Shown here one piece after another: positions 23,559 to 32,388 of a DNA stretch of 64,000 nucleotides. The notes beneath the pieces were generated by a model. It was given only the letters and a program-made list of their open reading frames with translations. It was not told where the DNA came from and made no database searches. The stretch lies in NCBI GenBank assembly GCA_964251665.1, contig CAXUKO010000012.1:62001-126000 (forward strand). Reading direction: 5' to 3'. A program made the position numbers and the translations under genes. This DNA is from JBBQLG01 sp964251665 (GTDB taxonomy: Bacteria > Bacteroidota > Bacteroidia > Cytophagales > Spirosomataceae). Positions within the stretch are counted from its first letter, which is position 1; the number at the start of each line of letters is the position of its first letter.

Positions 23559-24674
23559 CTTACCAGCTACCCAGTCGTACATATTGAACGTCTTGGTGAA
23601 GTCGTCGATCTGGCAGTGGGCCGACCCGCTTTCTTCTTTCGGCACTACCTCCAGCACGTGTTCGCAGGTCAGGGCCGCATCCAGTTTGTAGGCGTTTTCT
23701 ACGAAGTTCTGGCGGTCGTCTTCGCCATGCAGGACGTAGGTCGGCATTGAAATTTTGTCCGCTATGCCATCAAGCGCGAATTGTTTCAGCCGTTCGCGGG
23801 CGTCGGTCATGTTATCGGCACCGACAATGTGCTGCACAATTTCAGCCAGCGGGTGCGTGTCGGGCCGGTTTTTCCAGATGTCGTAGTAACTCCAGACGGC
23901 TCCGAAGACCATACAAACCTTGAACCGGGGTTCAAAGGCGGCACATCGGGCCGCCATGTAGCCCCCCATCGACACGGCGCCAATACCAATCCGGGTGGTA
24001 TCGACGTGGTCTTTCAAATTGTCAATAGCCCAATCGAGCACGGCTGTACCGGCCACATTGAAGTCGTAACGGGTCAGAATATTGTTGACGCGCAACGCAT
24101 AGCCTTGTCCGGGTCCATCCATCGCCAGCAGCGCAATGCCCCGTTCGTTGAGGTGCTGCGAGATACCGAAGTATAGCTCTTCGGCCAGGCTGTCTAACCC
24201 GCCGAACATAATCATCAGCGGAGGGTTCTGAACGCCCGTCGGCGCAAACAGATAGCCGGGCAGAAACGACAGGGACGCCTGACCGTCCTCAAAGGGAACC
24301 TCCACCTGAAGCGGCTTCGTGTCAAAGTGGTCGATAGCTGTCAAAAATGCCTCCCGTGCCTTCAGGTAGGTCGGTAGTTTACGAGGGTCATGGGGTTTCA
24401 GGAAGAACTCGGCCGTGCGGAGGTAATTAAACGCCCGCAACATCGACCGTCGGGCCGTGATGACGTTGCCGGTTGCAAGGGCTGTTTCGCCAATACCGAA
24501 CACTTTGTTGCCCATGTTAACCCAGGCGTGGTGAAAACTCTCGTTGTCGCCGGGTGTGATTTGACCCGCAACTTCCAGACATTCGGCGAATTCGCCCCCG
24601 CCGTAATGAGCCTGCGTCAATGCGCGGTTAACCTGGTAGGAGGGCATATACTGCCCCGGAAAATAATGCCACAT
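23547..24674 (-). CDS. Alpha/beta hydrolase, C-C bond hydrolase-like (DHPON hydrolase/Ayg1 type)
   Basis: 375 residues from MWHYFPGQYMPSYQVNRAL (24674); the upstream extension KIRNPTSKNPKS is translated repeat DNA, which decides the start. A helical N-terminal half (about 1-120) precedes the alpha/beta core. The nucleophile elbow is GAVSMGGY with Ser235, then VLHGEDDRQNF with the acid near 319-320, and SGSAH with His353. This two-part layout matches 2,6-dihydroxypseudooxynicotine hydrolase and fungal chain-shortening hydrolases, which break C-C bonds next to a ketone. Beside an extradiol-type dioxygenase this fits cleavage of a ring-opened product (inference). Confidence 0.82.
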   Translation of the reverse strand: MWHYFPGQYMPSYQVNRALTQAHYGGGEFAECLEVAGQITPGDNESFHHAWVNMGNKVFGIGETALATGNVITARRSMLRAFNYLRTAEFFLKPHDPRKLPTYLKAREAFLTAIDHFDTKPLQVEVPFEDGQASLSFLPGYLFAPTGVQNPPLMIMFGGLDSLAEELYFGISQHLNERGIALLAMDGPGQGYALRVNNILTRYDFNVAGTAVLDWAIDNLKDHVDTTRIGIGAVSMGGYMAARCAAFEPRFKVCMVFGAVWSYYDIWKNRPDTHPLAEIVQHIVGADNMTDARERLKQFALDGIADKISMPTYVLHGEDDRQNFVENAYKLDAALTCEHVLEVVPKEESGSAHCQIDDFTKTFNMYDWVAGKLIG

Positions 24675-24767
24675 GGTTGATTTCGGATTTTTTGATGTCG
24701 GATTTCGGATTTTGAGCGGCAGATTCTTTTTTACAAATCCGGCGTCCGACATCCTCAATCCAAGATC
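24675..24767. repeat. GGATTTCGGATTT-type inverted repeat, left of the four-helix gene
   Basis: The gap is filled with GATTTCGGATTTT-like units and their complement (AAATCCGGCGTCCGACATCC). The same repeat type lies on the other side of the four-helix gene, inside the GH106 gene and upstream of it. Confidence 0.7.
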
Positions 24768-25124
24768 CTATTTGAGTTTTCTTTTTATTGCATTAATGGA
24801 TGCGACAATGATGGATAACAGTTCATTACCTTCTTTCCATAACGGGCTAATCAGGCCACGCTTCGTTTCGTCAAGGCCGACGGTAAACTCCAGCCAAAAC
24901 AGGGTTTCATCCAACTCTTCTTCAACAATTTCCAGCTTGTGCTTAAAATCAGCGGTCGATTTACCGCGACAGGCAGCCCGATAATTAGCTGCCGACGAGG
25001 GGCCACTGCGGACAATCTGATTCCGTACCGTTCTAAACCCGAGCGATTCAGGCAAGCCTTCGGCAAATCGGACAATGTCTATAGCAAACACCTTTAACCG
25101 GTCCTGCAAGTCTTTTTTAGTCAT
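24768..25124 (-). CDS. Four-helix bundle protein (23S rRNA intervening-sequence type)
   Basis: 118 residues: MTKKDLQDRLKVFAIDIVRFAEGLPES, NQIVRSGPSSAANYRAACRGKSTADFKHKLEIVEEELDETLFWLE. This is the small helical family first met in 23S rRNA intervening sequences (TIGR02436 type), often found alone in Bacteroidota genomes; its role is unclear. It splits an otherwise metabolic gene run and has repeats of one type on both sides, so it looks like a late insertion. Probably soluble and self-associating. Confidence 0.88.
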   Translation of the reverse strand: MTKKDLQDRLKVFAIDIVRFAEGLPESLGFRTVRNQIVRSGPSSAANYRAACRGKSTADFKHKLEIVEEELDETLFWLEFTVGLDETKRGLISPLWKEGNELLSIIVASINAIKRKLK

Positions 25125-25129
25125 GTGTG

Positions 25130-25236
25130 ATCTCGGATTTGGGGATTTATGATCGGTCCGCCGAAGCGGTCGGATTGCGGATTTATTGCTTTCGCGTCAG
25201 CCAAATCCCCAATCCGAAATCATATATCCGATATCC
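25130..25236. repeat. GGATTTCGGATTT-type inverted repeat, right of the four-helix gene
   Basis: CTCGGATTTGGGGATTTA near 25132 pairs with AAATCCCCAATCCGAAATC near 25201-25219, with a short inner stem at the CCGCCGAAGCGG centre. Fills the gap up to the dioxygenase stop. Confidence 0.75.
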
Positions 25237-26229
25237 CTACACATCAACCGGTTTCACGACGCCGTCGGTCAGGCCGAGCTTTTTACCTTTGCCCATTTCG
25301 GCGAAGGGATTGGCGGTTCCCCAGGCATCGTTTGGATTGTCTTTCAGGTAATGAATATCCGGGCCGTGGTCGGGGGCGAAAATCAGGCGGGCACCGGCGT
25401 AGAACTCGAACAGGATGCCGCTGCCGGGGTCGATGATATAAATAAAGAAGCCCTCATCGGCTTTGTGGCGGGTGGGCGCACCCATCACGCTCTTGAACCC
25501 TTTTTCGGTAAAATAATCCAGGGCCAGCAGCACTTCTTCGCGGCTATCGAAATTGAAGGCAACGTGGTTGAACACGCCCTCACCCGGCTCGATGTTGGGG
25601 TCACTGAATACCGCAATGTCATGCGAGAGGTTGCCGATGGTCCACAGGCCACCAATGGGTGGAATCTCGTCGCTCATGCGCACCTCATCAGGGTTTTTCA
25701 GGCCCATGCCCTGCCAGAATGCCTTTTCTTTCCCGTACTGAAACTTGGCCACCATGTAGGTGATGTGGTCAAATCGACGTGGGTTAACGCCCACGCGCCG
25801 GTTACTGGCGTAGCGGTCGGCATAGATGCTGCCCCGTTCGCCGGTTTCGCGCAACCAGACCACGTCCCAGAATACTTCGTGCATATGCCCGTCGGGCGAT
25901 TGGAACCGATACGCCTTTCCATGCCCTAAATCACCATCGACCCAGCCCCGCCCGGCACCGGTTTGTTCTAAGTAGGCTACGCATTCCTCCAGCGCTTCGG
26001 GACTGTCGGCCCGCCAGCCAAGATGCCCTAAACCCGCTGTTTCGCGGTACGTAATTTTGAGGGTATGGTGGAAATAATCCCCCCAGGCCCTGAAATAGAC
26101 GGAATTATCATCGCGCCCGGTTTCATCCAGACCCACAATGTCCCGGAGAAAGTGAACGGATTTTTCCACATCGGGTGAATACAACTCGAGGTGGGCAAGC
26201 TGGGAAAGGTAATGCGGGTTCTTCGCCAT
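25237..26229 (-). CDS. Extradiol-type ring-cleavage dioxygenase (VOC family, catechol 2,3-dioxygenase-like)
   Basis: 330 residues in two vicinal-oxygen-chelate modules (about 10-125 and 150-290). The metal triad of the second module is in place: His155 in FDHITYM, His222 in FNHVAFN and Glu275 in LFEFYAG, matching the 2-His-1-Glu iron site of catechol 2,3-dioxygenases. The reaction would open a catechol-type ring next to the diol. It sits between a C-C hydrolase-like gene and an esterase. Related VOC enzymes act on other substrates, so activity on a catechol remains inference, although the intact triad argues for a working metal site. Confidence 0.87.
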   Translation of the reverse strand: MAKNPHYLSQLAHLELYSPDVEKSVHFLRDIVGLDETGRDDNSVYFRAWGDYFHHTLKITYRETAGLGHLGWRADSPEALEECVAYLEQTGAGRGWVDGDLGHGKAYRFQSPDGHMHEVFWDVVWLRETGERGSIYADRYASNRRVGVNPRRFDHITYMVAKFQYGKEKAFWQGMGLKNPDEVRMSDEIPPIGGLWTIGNLSHDIAVFSDPNIEPGEGVFNHVAFNFDSREEVLLALDYFTEKGFKSVMGAPTRHKADEGFFIYIIDPGSGILFEFYAGARLIFAPDHGPDIHYLKDNPNDAWGTANPFAEMGKGKKLGLTDGVVKPVDV

Positions 26230-26295
26230 TGACGTACAGAATTGAAAGTAAAGTGCTGATTGAGCGATTGTAGTCGACCAAACAGTGAGTAAAAA

Positions 26296-27201
26296 TTAAT
26301 TTTTCAGGGCCTGCGCTTTGGTCAGATAGCCGTTCAGTTTCAGCCAGTCGCCGAAGCGGTCGATCCACGAGTCGGTAGGCAGGTTCTGTTTCCGCATGCC
26401 GAATCCATGCCCGCCCTTCAGGTACATGTGCAGTTCGGCCGGTTTGCCGGCCGCAATCCAGTCGTTGTAGAGTTTCGTACTGTGAGGAGCCAGACCCAGC
26501 TGATCGTCGGAAGCGGCACAAACAAACAGCGGGGGGGCGTCGGCCGGGACGACCTGTTTGGCAATCGCTCCCGCGCCGAGGTACGGATAAATCGGGGCCA
26601 GAAAGTCAGGGCGGTTGGCGGGCGAATACGCAAAACCTACGCCCATCGTCACCGTGCCGCCCGCCGAAAAGCCCATCAGCCCGATCCGGTCGGGCAGGAT
26701 GTTAAACTCTTTGGCGTGTTGCCGCACGTACTCCATAGCCCGTTTGCCGTCGGCAATGGCTAAGGGCACAACCGGGGCGTTCTCGGCATCTAACTTTTGT
26801 TTATCGGCCATTTTGGGCATCAGCTCGGCAACGGGGTCGTTGGTCAGGCTGTGCACTACCCGGTATTTGAGCACAAAAGCCGCCACGCCTTTGGCAGCCA
26901 GCCACTTGGCTACCTCGATACCCTCAGAATCAATTGAAAGCGTATGAAACCCGCCACCCGGCGCAATAATGACCGCCGTGCCGGTAGCCAGGTCAGCGCT
27001 GGGCAGGTAGGCCGTGAGCGTTGGGGTTGACACGTTATAGACAACCCGCGTGTTGAACAGGTTGGTGGTGTTCTCGGCCTCCTCCCACGTCCAGTTCTCG
27101 GAGCCGGGGGCTTTGCCGTCATACAGACGAATAACCTGCTGAGCCTGCGTAACTGGCGCAATGAGTACGCTTAGCAAGACTAAAAAACGACGTAATGGCA
27201 T
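26296..27201 (-). CDS. Secreted alpha/beta hydrolase (acetyl-esterase-like)
   Basis: 301 residues with signal peptide MPLRRFLVLLSVLIAPVTQAQ. Motifs: the oxyanion-hole APGGGFHTLSIDSEG, nucleophile GFSAGGT, acid in VCAASDDQLG, and His in KGGHGFGM. Members remove acetyl or other acyl groups from plant polymers and glycosides. It lies just before the GH106 and GH1 genes in the same orientation, so deacylation of the same plant substrate is likely (inference). Confidence 0.88.
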   Translation of the reverse strand: MPLRRFLVLLSVLIAPVTQAQQVIRLYDGKAPGSENWTWEEAENTTNLFNTRVVYNVSTPTLTAYLPSADLATGTAVIIAPGGGFHTLSIDSEGIEVAKWLAAKGVAAFVLKYRVVHSLTNDPVAELMPKMADKQKLDAENAPVVPLAIADGKRAMEYVRQHAKEFNILPDRIGLMGFSAGGTVTMGVGFAYSPANRPDFLAPIYPYLGAGAIAKQVVPADAPPLFVCAASDDQLGLAPHSTKLYNDWIAAGKPAELHMYLKGGHGFGMRKQNLPTDSWIDRFGDWLKLNGYLTKAQALKN

Positions 27202-27242
27202 AGGTTTGAGTGGTTTGATAGTGTGTTCCTTTGGGGGATAAG

Positions 27243-27330
27243 TTTGTCATGCTGACGCAGGAAGCATCTTAAAGTGCCCTAACAAATCCGTCATGAAGCG
27301 TTAAGATGCTTCCTGCGTCAGCATGACAAA
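27243..27330. repeat. Dispersed inverted repeat, family B copy 2
   Basis: 30-bp perfect arms (27243-27272, 27301-27330) with a 28-bp loop between the GH106 stop and the esterase start. The arm TTTGTCATGCTGACGCAGGA resembles copy 1 at 3533-3601. May limit read-through into the esterase gene. Confidence 0.8.
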
Positions 27331-27359
27331 AAGCAGTTATAGACCTATTATTTTAGCCA

Positions 27360-30300
27360 CTATCTGGACAAAACACGAACTGGCCCCAGCAAACCCGATG
27401 GTAACAGGGGTGAATCGGCCCGGTAGAACGGCATGGTAGTGAAGGTAATTTTGTTGGTGATGTTCGGTTGGGCATCACCAATCAGTCGATTCACCCACAG
27501 GTTAGTGACCTTGATCTGGAGCGTGTTGGTGCCGGGCTTCAGGGCATCCGTGATGTCCAATCGGAAGGGTTTCTTCCAGGCGATGCCCACGTTTTTGCCA
27601 TTGACAAGCACCTCGGCCATATTTTTAACATCGCCTAAATCCAGAATGTACTGCCTGGTTTTAGCCACCGCTGGCACATTAACCGTATTCTCGTACGTGC
27701 CCGTACCCGAAAAATACCGGATGCCCGTATCCGCATTCTCCGACCACGACGCCAGTTGATTGACGGTAGCTTGTGCGGGTGCGCCCCGACCTTCCTGAAA
27801 CGATACTTTCCAGGGGCCATTCACCGTGGCGATGGTGGACTCGGTAACGACTGGTTTGGTGTAGGAATCTACCGTTGTCTTCTCGCGGAAGATGATAAAG
27901 TAAGCCCCCCACGACTCGAATTTGAGGGGGATAAGGGTACGGCCGCCTTTCATCTGGTACGATACGCGCTCGATTTTGCCCGTTTGGGGGTTCCACAACT
28001 CGGGTACTTTTCCCGTTACCCGGAAGCTGACGGCAGCTTCGTTGGGGTCATCGCTGCGGTTGTCGAGCCAGTAAAGGTCAATTTCGGATTTTGGATTGGG
28101 AATTTCGGATTTGCGGTGCACATACAGGATTGGGGCCTTATTACCTGATATATCCACATCTTTCTGAACACCCATTGCACTCAGCACGGCGTCTATTGGT
28201 TTAGTCGATACGTTCGGGTCGCCCCAGATTTCGTTCGCCAGCGCGGAGAAATCGGCGGGATTATCGCTCAGGCTGGGCGAGCGTTCGGGTTTTGCTCCAA
28301 CTACCTTCGCGCCTGCTCTGACCAGTTCGTTCAGTTTTTTCAGGACAGACAGCGTCATCATGGTGTTCGACGGACCGTCCAGCACCAGCATCCGGTAGGA
28401 CTGACCGCTCGGCGTGACGAGTTTACCCCCCTCGACGCGTAGGGCTTCTTTCAGTACCGTTGCGTTGGCGAAGTCGAAGGCATAGCCCGCCGGAATAGCG
28501 GGCAGTTTGTCGGCAAAGGCCTGCGTGATGTTGTTGTTTTCGCCGTAGTAATACAGCACGTCCACCACCGGTTTGCCCTGCTGAAGCAGATAACAACTAC
28601 GACCCAGATAGTCCATCCACGCTTTCGCGGGTTCGGCCCAGGTTTCCTGCCGGGTAAAGTACTGCCCGAAGGGTCCGAGCGAAAAACCCGGTTTTTTATC
28701 GTCCAGCGGCTGGTGAACGGACGTATGGATCACAAAGCGGTTCAGACCCGACGCCATTTCGAGATCCGCAGTGCGCTTCAGCTTCTCGGGATGCCAGCTA
28801 AACGCGTTCTGAATGGACGTCATCGACTCAGCCGCCACTAAGTTCTGCCCGTAAATGTGCGACACCGAAGCCGCTTCCCGAATGTCGGCCTCGCTCCGAA
28901 CCTCCTCATCGGAACCACCGGCCAGACTCCCCGGCGTCCACATAGCCGACATCGGAACATCAGCCTGGCGTTTCACGTCCATGCCGTCGGCTAAGTAAAT
29001 CCGTCCGTTCTCGTGCGATTCGGTGTAGCGTTTCATCCCCCGTGCGTGGAGAGCCTCGCCAATTACCTCGTAGTGGTTTTCGACGATCAGTTCGCCGATG
29101 GTCTTGCGAAAATCCCACAGAAACTTCTCGCTCGCGTCGGCGCTGCGAATCACCCGACCCGTCAGCACCGGAAGCCAGGGCGTAAGGTCATAGCCGCGCC
29201 GTTTTTTAAACTCGTCGGGCATCGTTTTCGTCCAGGTCATGTGACCCGCTTCGTAGGAGTCCAGCACCATATATTCCAGGCCTTTTGCCCCCAGCTTGCC
29301 TCCTGTGGCATCGCTGTACATAGCCAGATACGTATCGATGTAGTTGCGAACGGCCACTTTGTCGAGTTTATCTACTTCCAGTCCCGTCGCTTCGGGCGAA
29401 GCAGGGTGATTTTTGCGGCCCGTAATCGAATAGCCCAGCCGCATAATCACCCAGTCCCCAGCGGGAGCTGTCCAGTTTAACGTACCGTCGGTGCTCATTT
29501 TCGACGTCAGATCCACCACATCGTCGGTTGGGATAGCGTCGGCACCGGGCTTCACTAATGAGTGAGTGCTTTCCTTCCAGGGGCTGAACCCGGCTTTTTG
29601 CTCGAACAGATCCACGCGGTCGGTATTGTACAGCACCAGTTCGGCGATGGGTACGCCGGTTGGTTTACCAGGTTCGGCACTACCGCCGGTCATGGCCGCA
29701 AAGGCATTGACTTCGGGCTTTTCGGTTTTAAACGTGAAGCGGAAGTATCTGGCCGTGGTCGGCAGAATGCCCATGGTGCTTTGGGGAATCGTGCTGCCCC
29801 GGATAATGACGACATCCCGGAAATTCACGCCGTCGTCGCTCACTTTCAGCATCCGGTTGTCGGGCATTCCCCGAAATTCGGCCAACTCGCCAGCCGGGGC
29901 CGCGCCCACGAGGGTAAACGCCTTGATGGTTTGTGGACTGTCGAACTCGTATTGAATCCACCCATCCTGCCCGACTTCCACTGGCGGCAGCAGCCGGGCA
30001 GTAGCCAGGTCGCCATCGGTCAGTTCGGCCAGGCTGAACGTGCCGCCACTCGCGGTGATTTTCGGCGGTCCCGCGTCCGGGTTCAGCGACGCAATAGCCT
30101 TTTCAGCGGCAGGCACCCGATACGCAATCACGGCGGCATCGGCGTAGTAGCCCGGCACGTTACTCACTGGCCCGCCGAATGCATCCGCAGCCAGCGCAAC
30201 GTTCTGAAATTTGCCGGTCGTGTTGGGTGGCTGGGGCAATTTCCCCGAAAAGGCTTTCCCGCCCGTAACGTGTGTTTCGCTCCAGACGTATTTTTTCATG

Positions 30301-30689
30301 GCATCGGGCGGTTGCACCCACGGCCCGCCCGTTACGCTCCATCCCGGCGAGCCGGCAATGGCCATTTCAAGCTGTAATTTCTGAGCCAGCTCGGTTGTGT
30401 GCCGGAACGCGTCTTTCCATTCGGGTGTCATGAACACCAGTTTTTTGGGCGTTACGTTGGGCGTGAACAGGCTGGCATCGAAGTTCTGAAAGCCCCCAAT
30501 GCCAACCCGTTTCATCCATTCAAGGTCTTTGGTAATGCCCTCTTTGGTGACGTTGCCGTTCATCCAGTGCCACCACACGCGGGGTTTGGCCGCATTGGGC
30601 GGGGTCTGAAAGTTTTGCTGCAGCGTGGTTTGGCCGTAACTGTTCAGCGCAGCGAGAAGCAAAAGGACCGGTAGCCTGTTCGTTGTCAT
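27360..30689 (-). CDS. Secreted alpha-L-rhamnosidase-like glycosidase, GH106
   Basis: 1109 residues from MTTNRLPVLLLLAALNSYGQ (30689), a signal peptide; the longer frame runs through repeat DNA. GH106 enzymes release alpha-L-rhamnose by inversion. Seen: KPRVWWHWMNGNVTKEGITKDLEWMKRVGIGG, AIAGSPGWSVTGGPWVQP, VLDSYEAGHMTW, and a C-terminal beta-sandwich (YENTVNVPA, DLGDVKNMAEVLVNGKNVGIAWKKPFRLDIT). At about residue 865 the chain has KSEIPNPKSEI, translated repeat DNA inside the gene. Paired with a GH1 beta-glucosidase upstream, it could strip rutinose-type sugars from plant phenolics (inference). Confidence 0.9.
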   Translation of the reverse strand: MTTNRLPVLLLLAALNSYGQTTLQQNFQTPPNAAKPRVWWHWMNGNVTKEGITKDLEWMKRVGIGGFQNFDASLFTPNVTPKKLVFMTPEWKDAFRHTTELAQKLQLEMAIAGSPGWSVTGGPWVQPPDAMKKYVWSETHVTGGKAFSGKLPQPPNTTGKFQNVALAADAFGGPVSNVPGYYADAAVIAYRVPAAEKAIASLNPDAGPPKITASGGTFSLAELTDGDLATARLLPPVEVGQDGWIQYEFDSPQTIKAFTLVGAAPAGELAEFRGMPDNRMLKVSDDGVNFRDVVIIRGSTIPQSTMGILPTTARYFRFTFKTEKPEVNAFAAMTGGSAEPGKPTGVPIAELVLYNTDRVDLFEQKAGFSPWKESTHSLVKPGADAIPTDDVVDLTSKMSTDGTLNWTAPAGDWVIMRLGYSITGRKNHPASPEATGLEVDKLDKVAVRNYIDTYLAMYSDATGGKLGAKGLEYMVLDSYEAGHMTWTKTMPDEFKKRRGYDLTPWLPVLTGRVIRSADASEKFLWDFRKTIGELIVENHYEVIGEALHARGMKRYTESHENGRIYLADGMDVKRQADVPMSAMWTPGSLAGGSDEEVRSEADIREAASVSHIYGQNLVAAESMTSIQNAFSWHPEKLKRTADLEMASGLNRFVIHTSVHQPLDDKKPGFSLGPFGQYFTRQETWAEPAKAWMDYLGRSCYLLQQGKPVVDVLYYYGENNNITQAFADKLPAIPAGYAFDFANATVLKEALRVEGGKLVTPSGQSYRMLVLDGPSNTMMTLSVLKKLNELVRAGAKVVGAKPERSPSLSDNPADFSALANEIWGDPNVSTKPIDAVLSAMGVQKDVDISGNKAPILYVHRKSEIPNPKSEIDLYWLDNRSDDPNEAAVSFRVTGKVPELWNPQTGKIERVSYQMKGGRTLIPLKFESWGAYFIIFREKTTVDSYTKPVVTESTIATVNGPWKVSFQEGRGAPAQATVNQLASWSENADTGIRYFSGTGTYENTVNVPAVAKTRQYILDLGDVKNMAEVLVNGKNVGIAWKKPFRLDITDALKPGTNTLQIKVTNLWVNRLIGDAQPNITNKITFTTMPFYRADSPLLPSGLLGPVRVLSR
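28079..28112. repeat. AAATCCGAAATTCCC-type repeat inserted in the GH106 coding frame
   Basis: Two close copies of AATTTCGGATT units lie inside the rhamnosidase gene and are read as KSEIPNPKSEI. The same units fill the gaps around the four-helix gene and the spacer upstream of GH106 (30690-30810). The length keeps the frame. Confidence 0.75.
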
Positions 30690-30810
30690 TGTCGGATTGG
30701 GAGGTTCGGATTGTGAATGGAGAATTGGGGATTTATTGCTGATGCAGGTGTGATCAGCCCGTTCAGGCGTCAGCACTAAATCCCCATTCCCACGTCATAC
30801 ATCCGGCATC
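30690..30810. repeat. Repeat-filled spacer between GH1 and GH106 genes
   Basis: Contains GGATTGGGAGGTTCGGATTG units and the inverted pair ATTGGGGATTTA / TAAATCCCCATTCC around a centre near 30750 (GCTGATGCAGG with GCGTCAGC). Same type as the repeats at 24675-24767 and 25130-25236. No promoter is recognisable. Confidence 0.65.
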
Positions 30811-32304
30811 TTACTGCTGTTTCAGGATAGCCTGATAGGTATAGAAACTCTGCTTTGGCGTCCGCTGCTGGGTAGTGAGGTCAACCGCGACCAGACCGAA
30901 GTGTGCGGTGTAGCCAAACACCCATTCAAAGTTGTCGAGCAGACTCCAGTGCATGTACCCTTTGGTGTTGGCCCCGTCCTGAATGGCCTGCTGAACGGCT
31001 TTGAGGTGACCAACCAGGTAGTTTACCCGGTGCTGATCATTGATTTTTCCGTTTACGTTCGCTTCGTCGGCTTCTTCATAAGCGGCCCCGTTTTCGGTGA
31101 TATAGGTAATGGGATTGCCATACTCCGTTTTGATCCGCATCAGCAGGTTATACAACGCGTCGGGCCGGGTTGGGCCATTGCGCGACTTCACGGGGTCCGG
31201 GTTTACATCCATCCAGTTGCAGTTCAGGGGCGATTTTTCGTCGAACTTCACTAAGGCCGGGGCGTAAAAATTGATGCCCAGAAAATCGGGTTTCTGCGAA
31301 GCCAGCAAGGCCATCTCGGCAGCCGTTGGCCGAAACTCCGGCGCATACTGCTGAATAGCGGCCAGCGCATCGGCCGGGTACGTACCCCTGAAAAGCGGGT
31401 CCAGAATGAGCCGGTTCAGCAGACCATCCTGCAACGCGGTCACCTTCACATCGTTGGGATTGTTCGGGTCGGCGGGTGAGCAGGGCGAGAGGTTAGCCGT
31501 CAGGCCAATTTCACCGCCCAGGTTAAGGGCATGGTATCGTTTGATGGCCGTGGCATTGGCCAGCAACTGATGGTGTACCTTGATCATCTCCCGCGCGTAC
31601 TGCACGTTCATCGGCTCTTTCCGCATGGGCGCGTTCATGAGCCGGTCAGCCAGGAAATGCTCGATATACGGTTCATTGAAGGTGATGAAGTGCTTCACCT
31701 TTTTGCCGTACCGGGCAAACACCACATCGGCGTAGTTGGCGTACCACTGAATGGATTCGGGATTCGTCCAGCCCCCTTTTTCAACCAGTACCTGCGGAAT
31801 TGTGAAGTGATATAACGTGACGAACGGCTCAATGCCATTCGCCTTCAGGTCGTCGATGAGCTGGTCGTAGTGCGCCAACCCTTTTTCATTGACGGCACCC
31901 GTCCCGCCGGGCAAAATCCGGGACCATTCGATGGAGAACCGGTACGTATTCACGCCCAGTTGTTTCATCATGGCAATGTCTTTGAGGTATTGCTGCCGGT
32001 CGTACATATTGTCGGCCACATTACCCGTCTCTTTTTTGCCAATCACAAACTGCGTCACGCCGACTTTATTGGTGTAGAAATCCCAGTTCGATTCACCTTT
32101 CCCATCGGCCTGCCAACCGCCTTCGACCTGGTAAGCCGCCGTACTGACGCCCAGCAGAAACCCCTTTGGAAAGCGAATGGAACTATAATCGGGTGCTTGA
32201 GCCGCAGCCAGTTGACTCGATAGCAGGGTTGCCAGGCTAACGCCAATCGAAAATAAGCGGCTAATGCGAACAGGCACCAGTCGAACGGGAAGACGGAGTT
32301 GCAT
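30811..32304 (-). CDS. Secreted beta-glucosidase, GH1
   Basis: 497 residues from MQLRLPVRLVPVRISRLFSI (32304) with a signal peptide ending near SQLAAAQ. GH1 retaining enzyme: FPKGFLLGVSTAAYQVEGGW substrate loop, acid/base Glu211 in FITFNEPY, nucleophile Glu in YITENGAAYEE, then YMHWSLLDNFEW. It should release glucose or a related beta-linked sugar in the periplasm. First structural gene after the AraC regulator and directly upstream of GH106: a glucosidase plus rhamnosidase pair suits rutinoside or neohesperidoside substrates (inference). Confidence 0.93.
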   Translation of the reverse strand: MQLRLPVRLVPVRISRLFSIGVSLATLLSSQLAAAQAPDYSSIRFPKGFLLGVSTAAYQVEGGWQADGKGESNWDFYTNKVGVTQFVIGKKETGNVADNMYDRQQYLKDIAMMKQLGVNTYRFSIEWSRILPGGTGAVNEKGLAHYDQLIDDLKANGIEPFVTLYHFTIPQVLVEKGGWTNPESIQWYANYADVVFARYGKKVKHFITFNEPYIEHFLADRLMNAPMRKEPMNVQYAREMIKVHHQLLANATAIKRYHALNLGGEIGLTANLSPCSPADPNNPNDVKVTALQDGLLNRLILDPLFRGTYPADALAAIQQYAPEFRPTAAEMALLASQKPDFLGINFYAPALVKFDEKSPLNCNWMDVNPDPVKSRNGPTRPDALYNLLMRIKTEYGNPITYITENGAAYEEADEANVNGKINDQHRVNYLVGHLKAVQQAIQDGANTKGYMHWSLLDNFEWVFGYTAHFGLVAVDLTTQQRTPKQSFYTYQAILKQQ

Positions 32305-32388
32305 TCGGTTGGAGAGTTTGATACAATACAAAAGTATCTCCGTAGCGAGTGCAATTTTTTATCAAAATCAGGCAATGGATAGTCAGAA

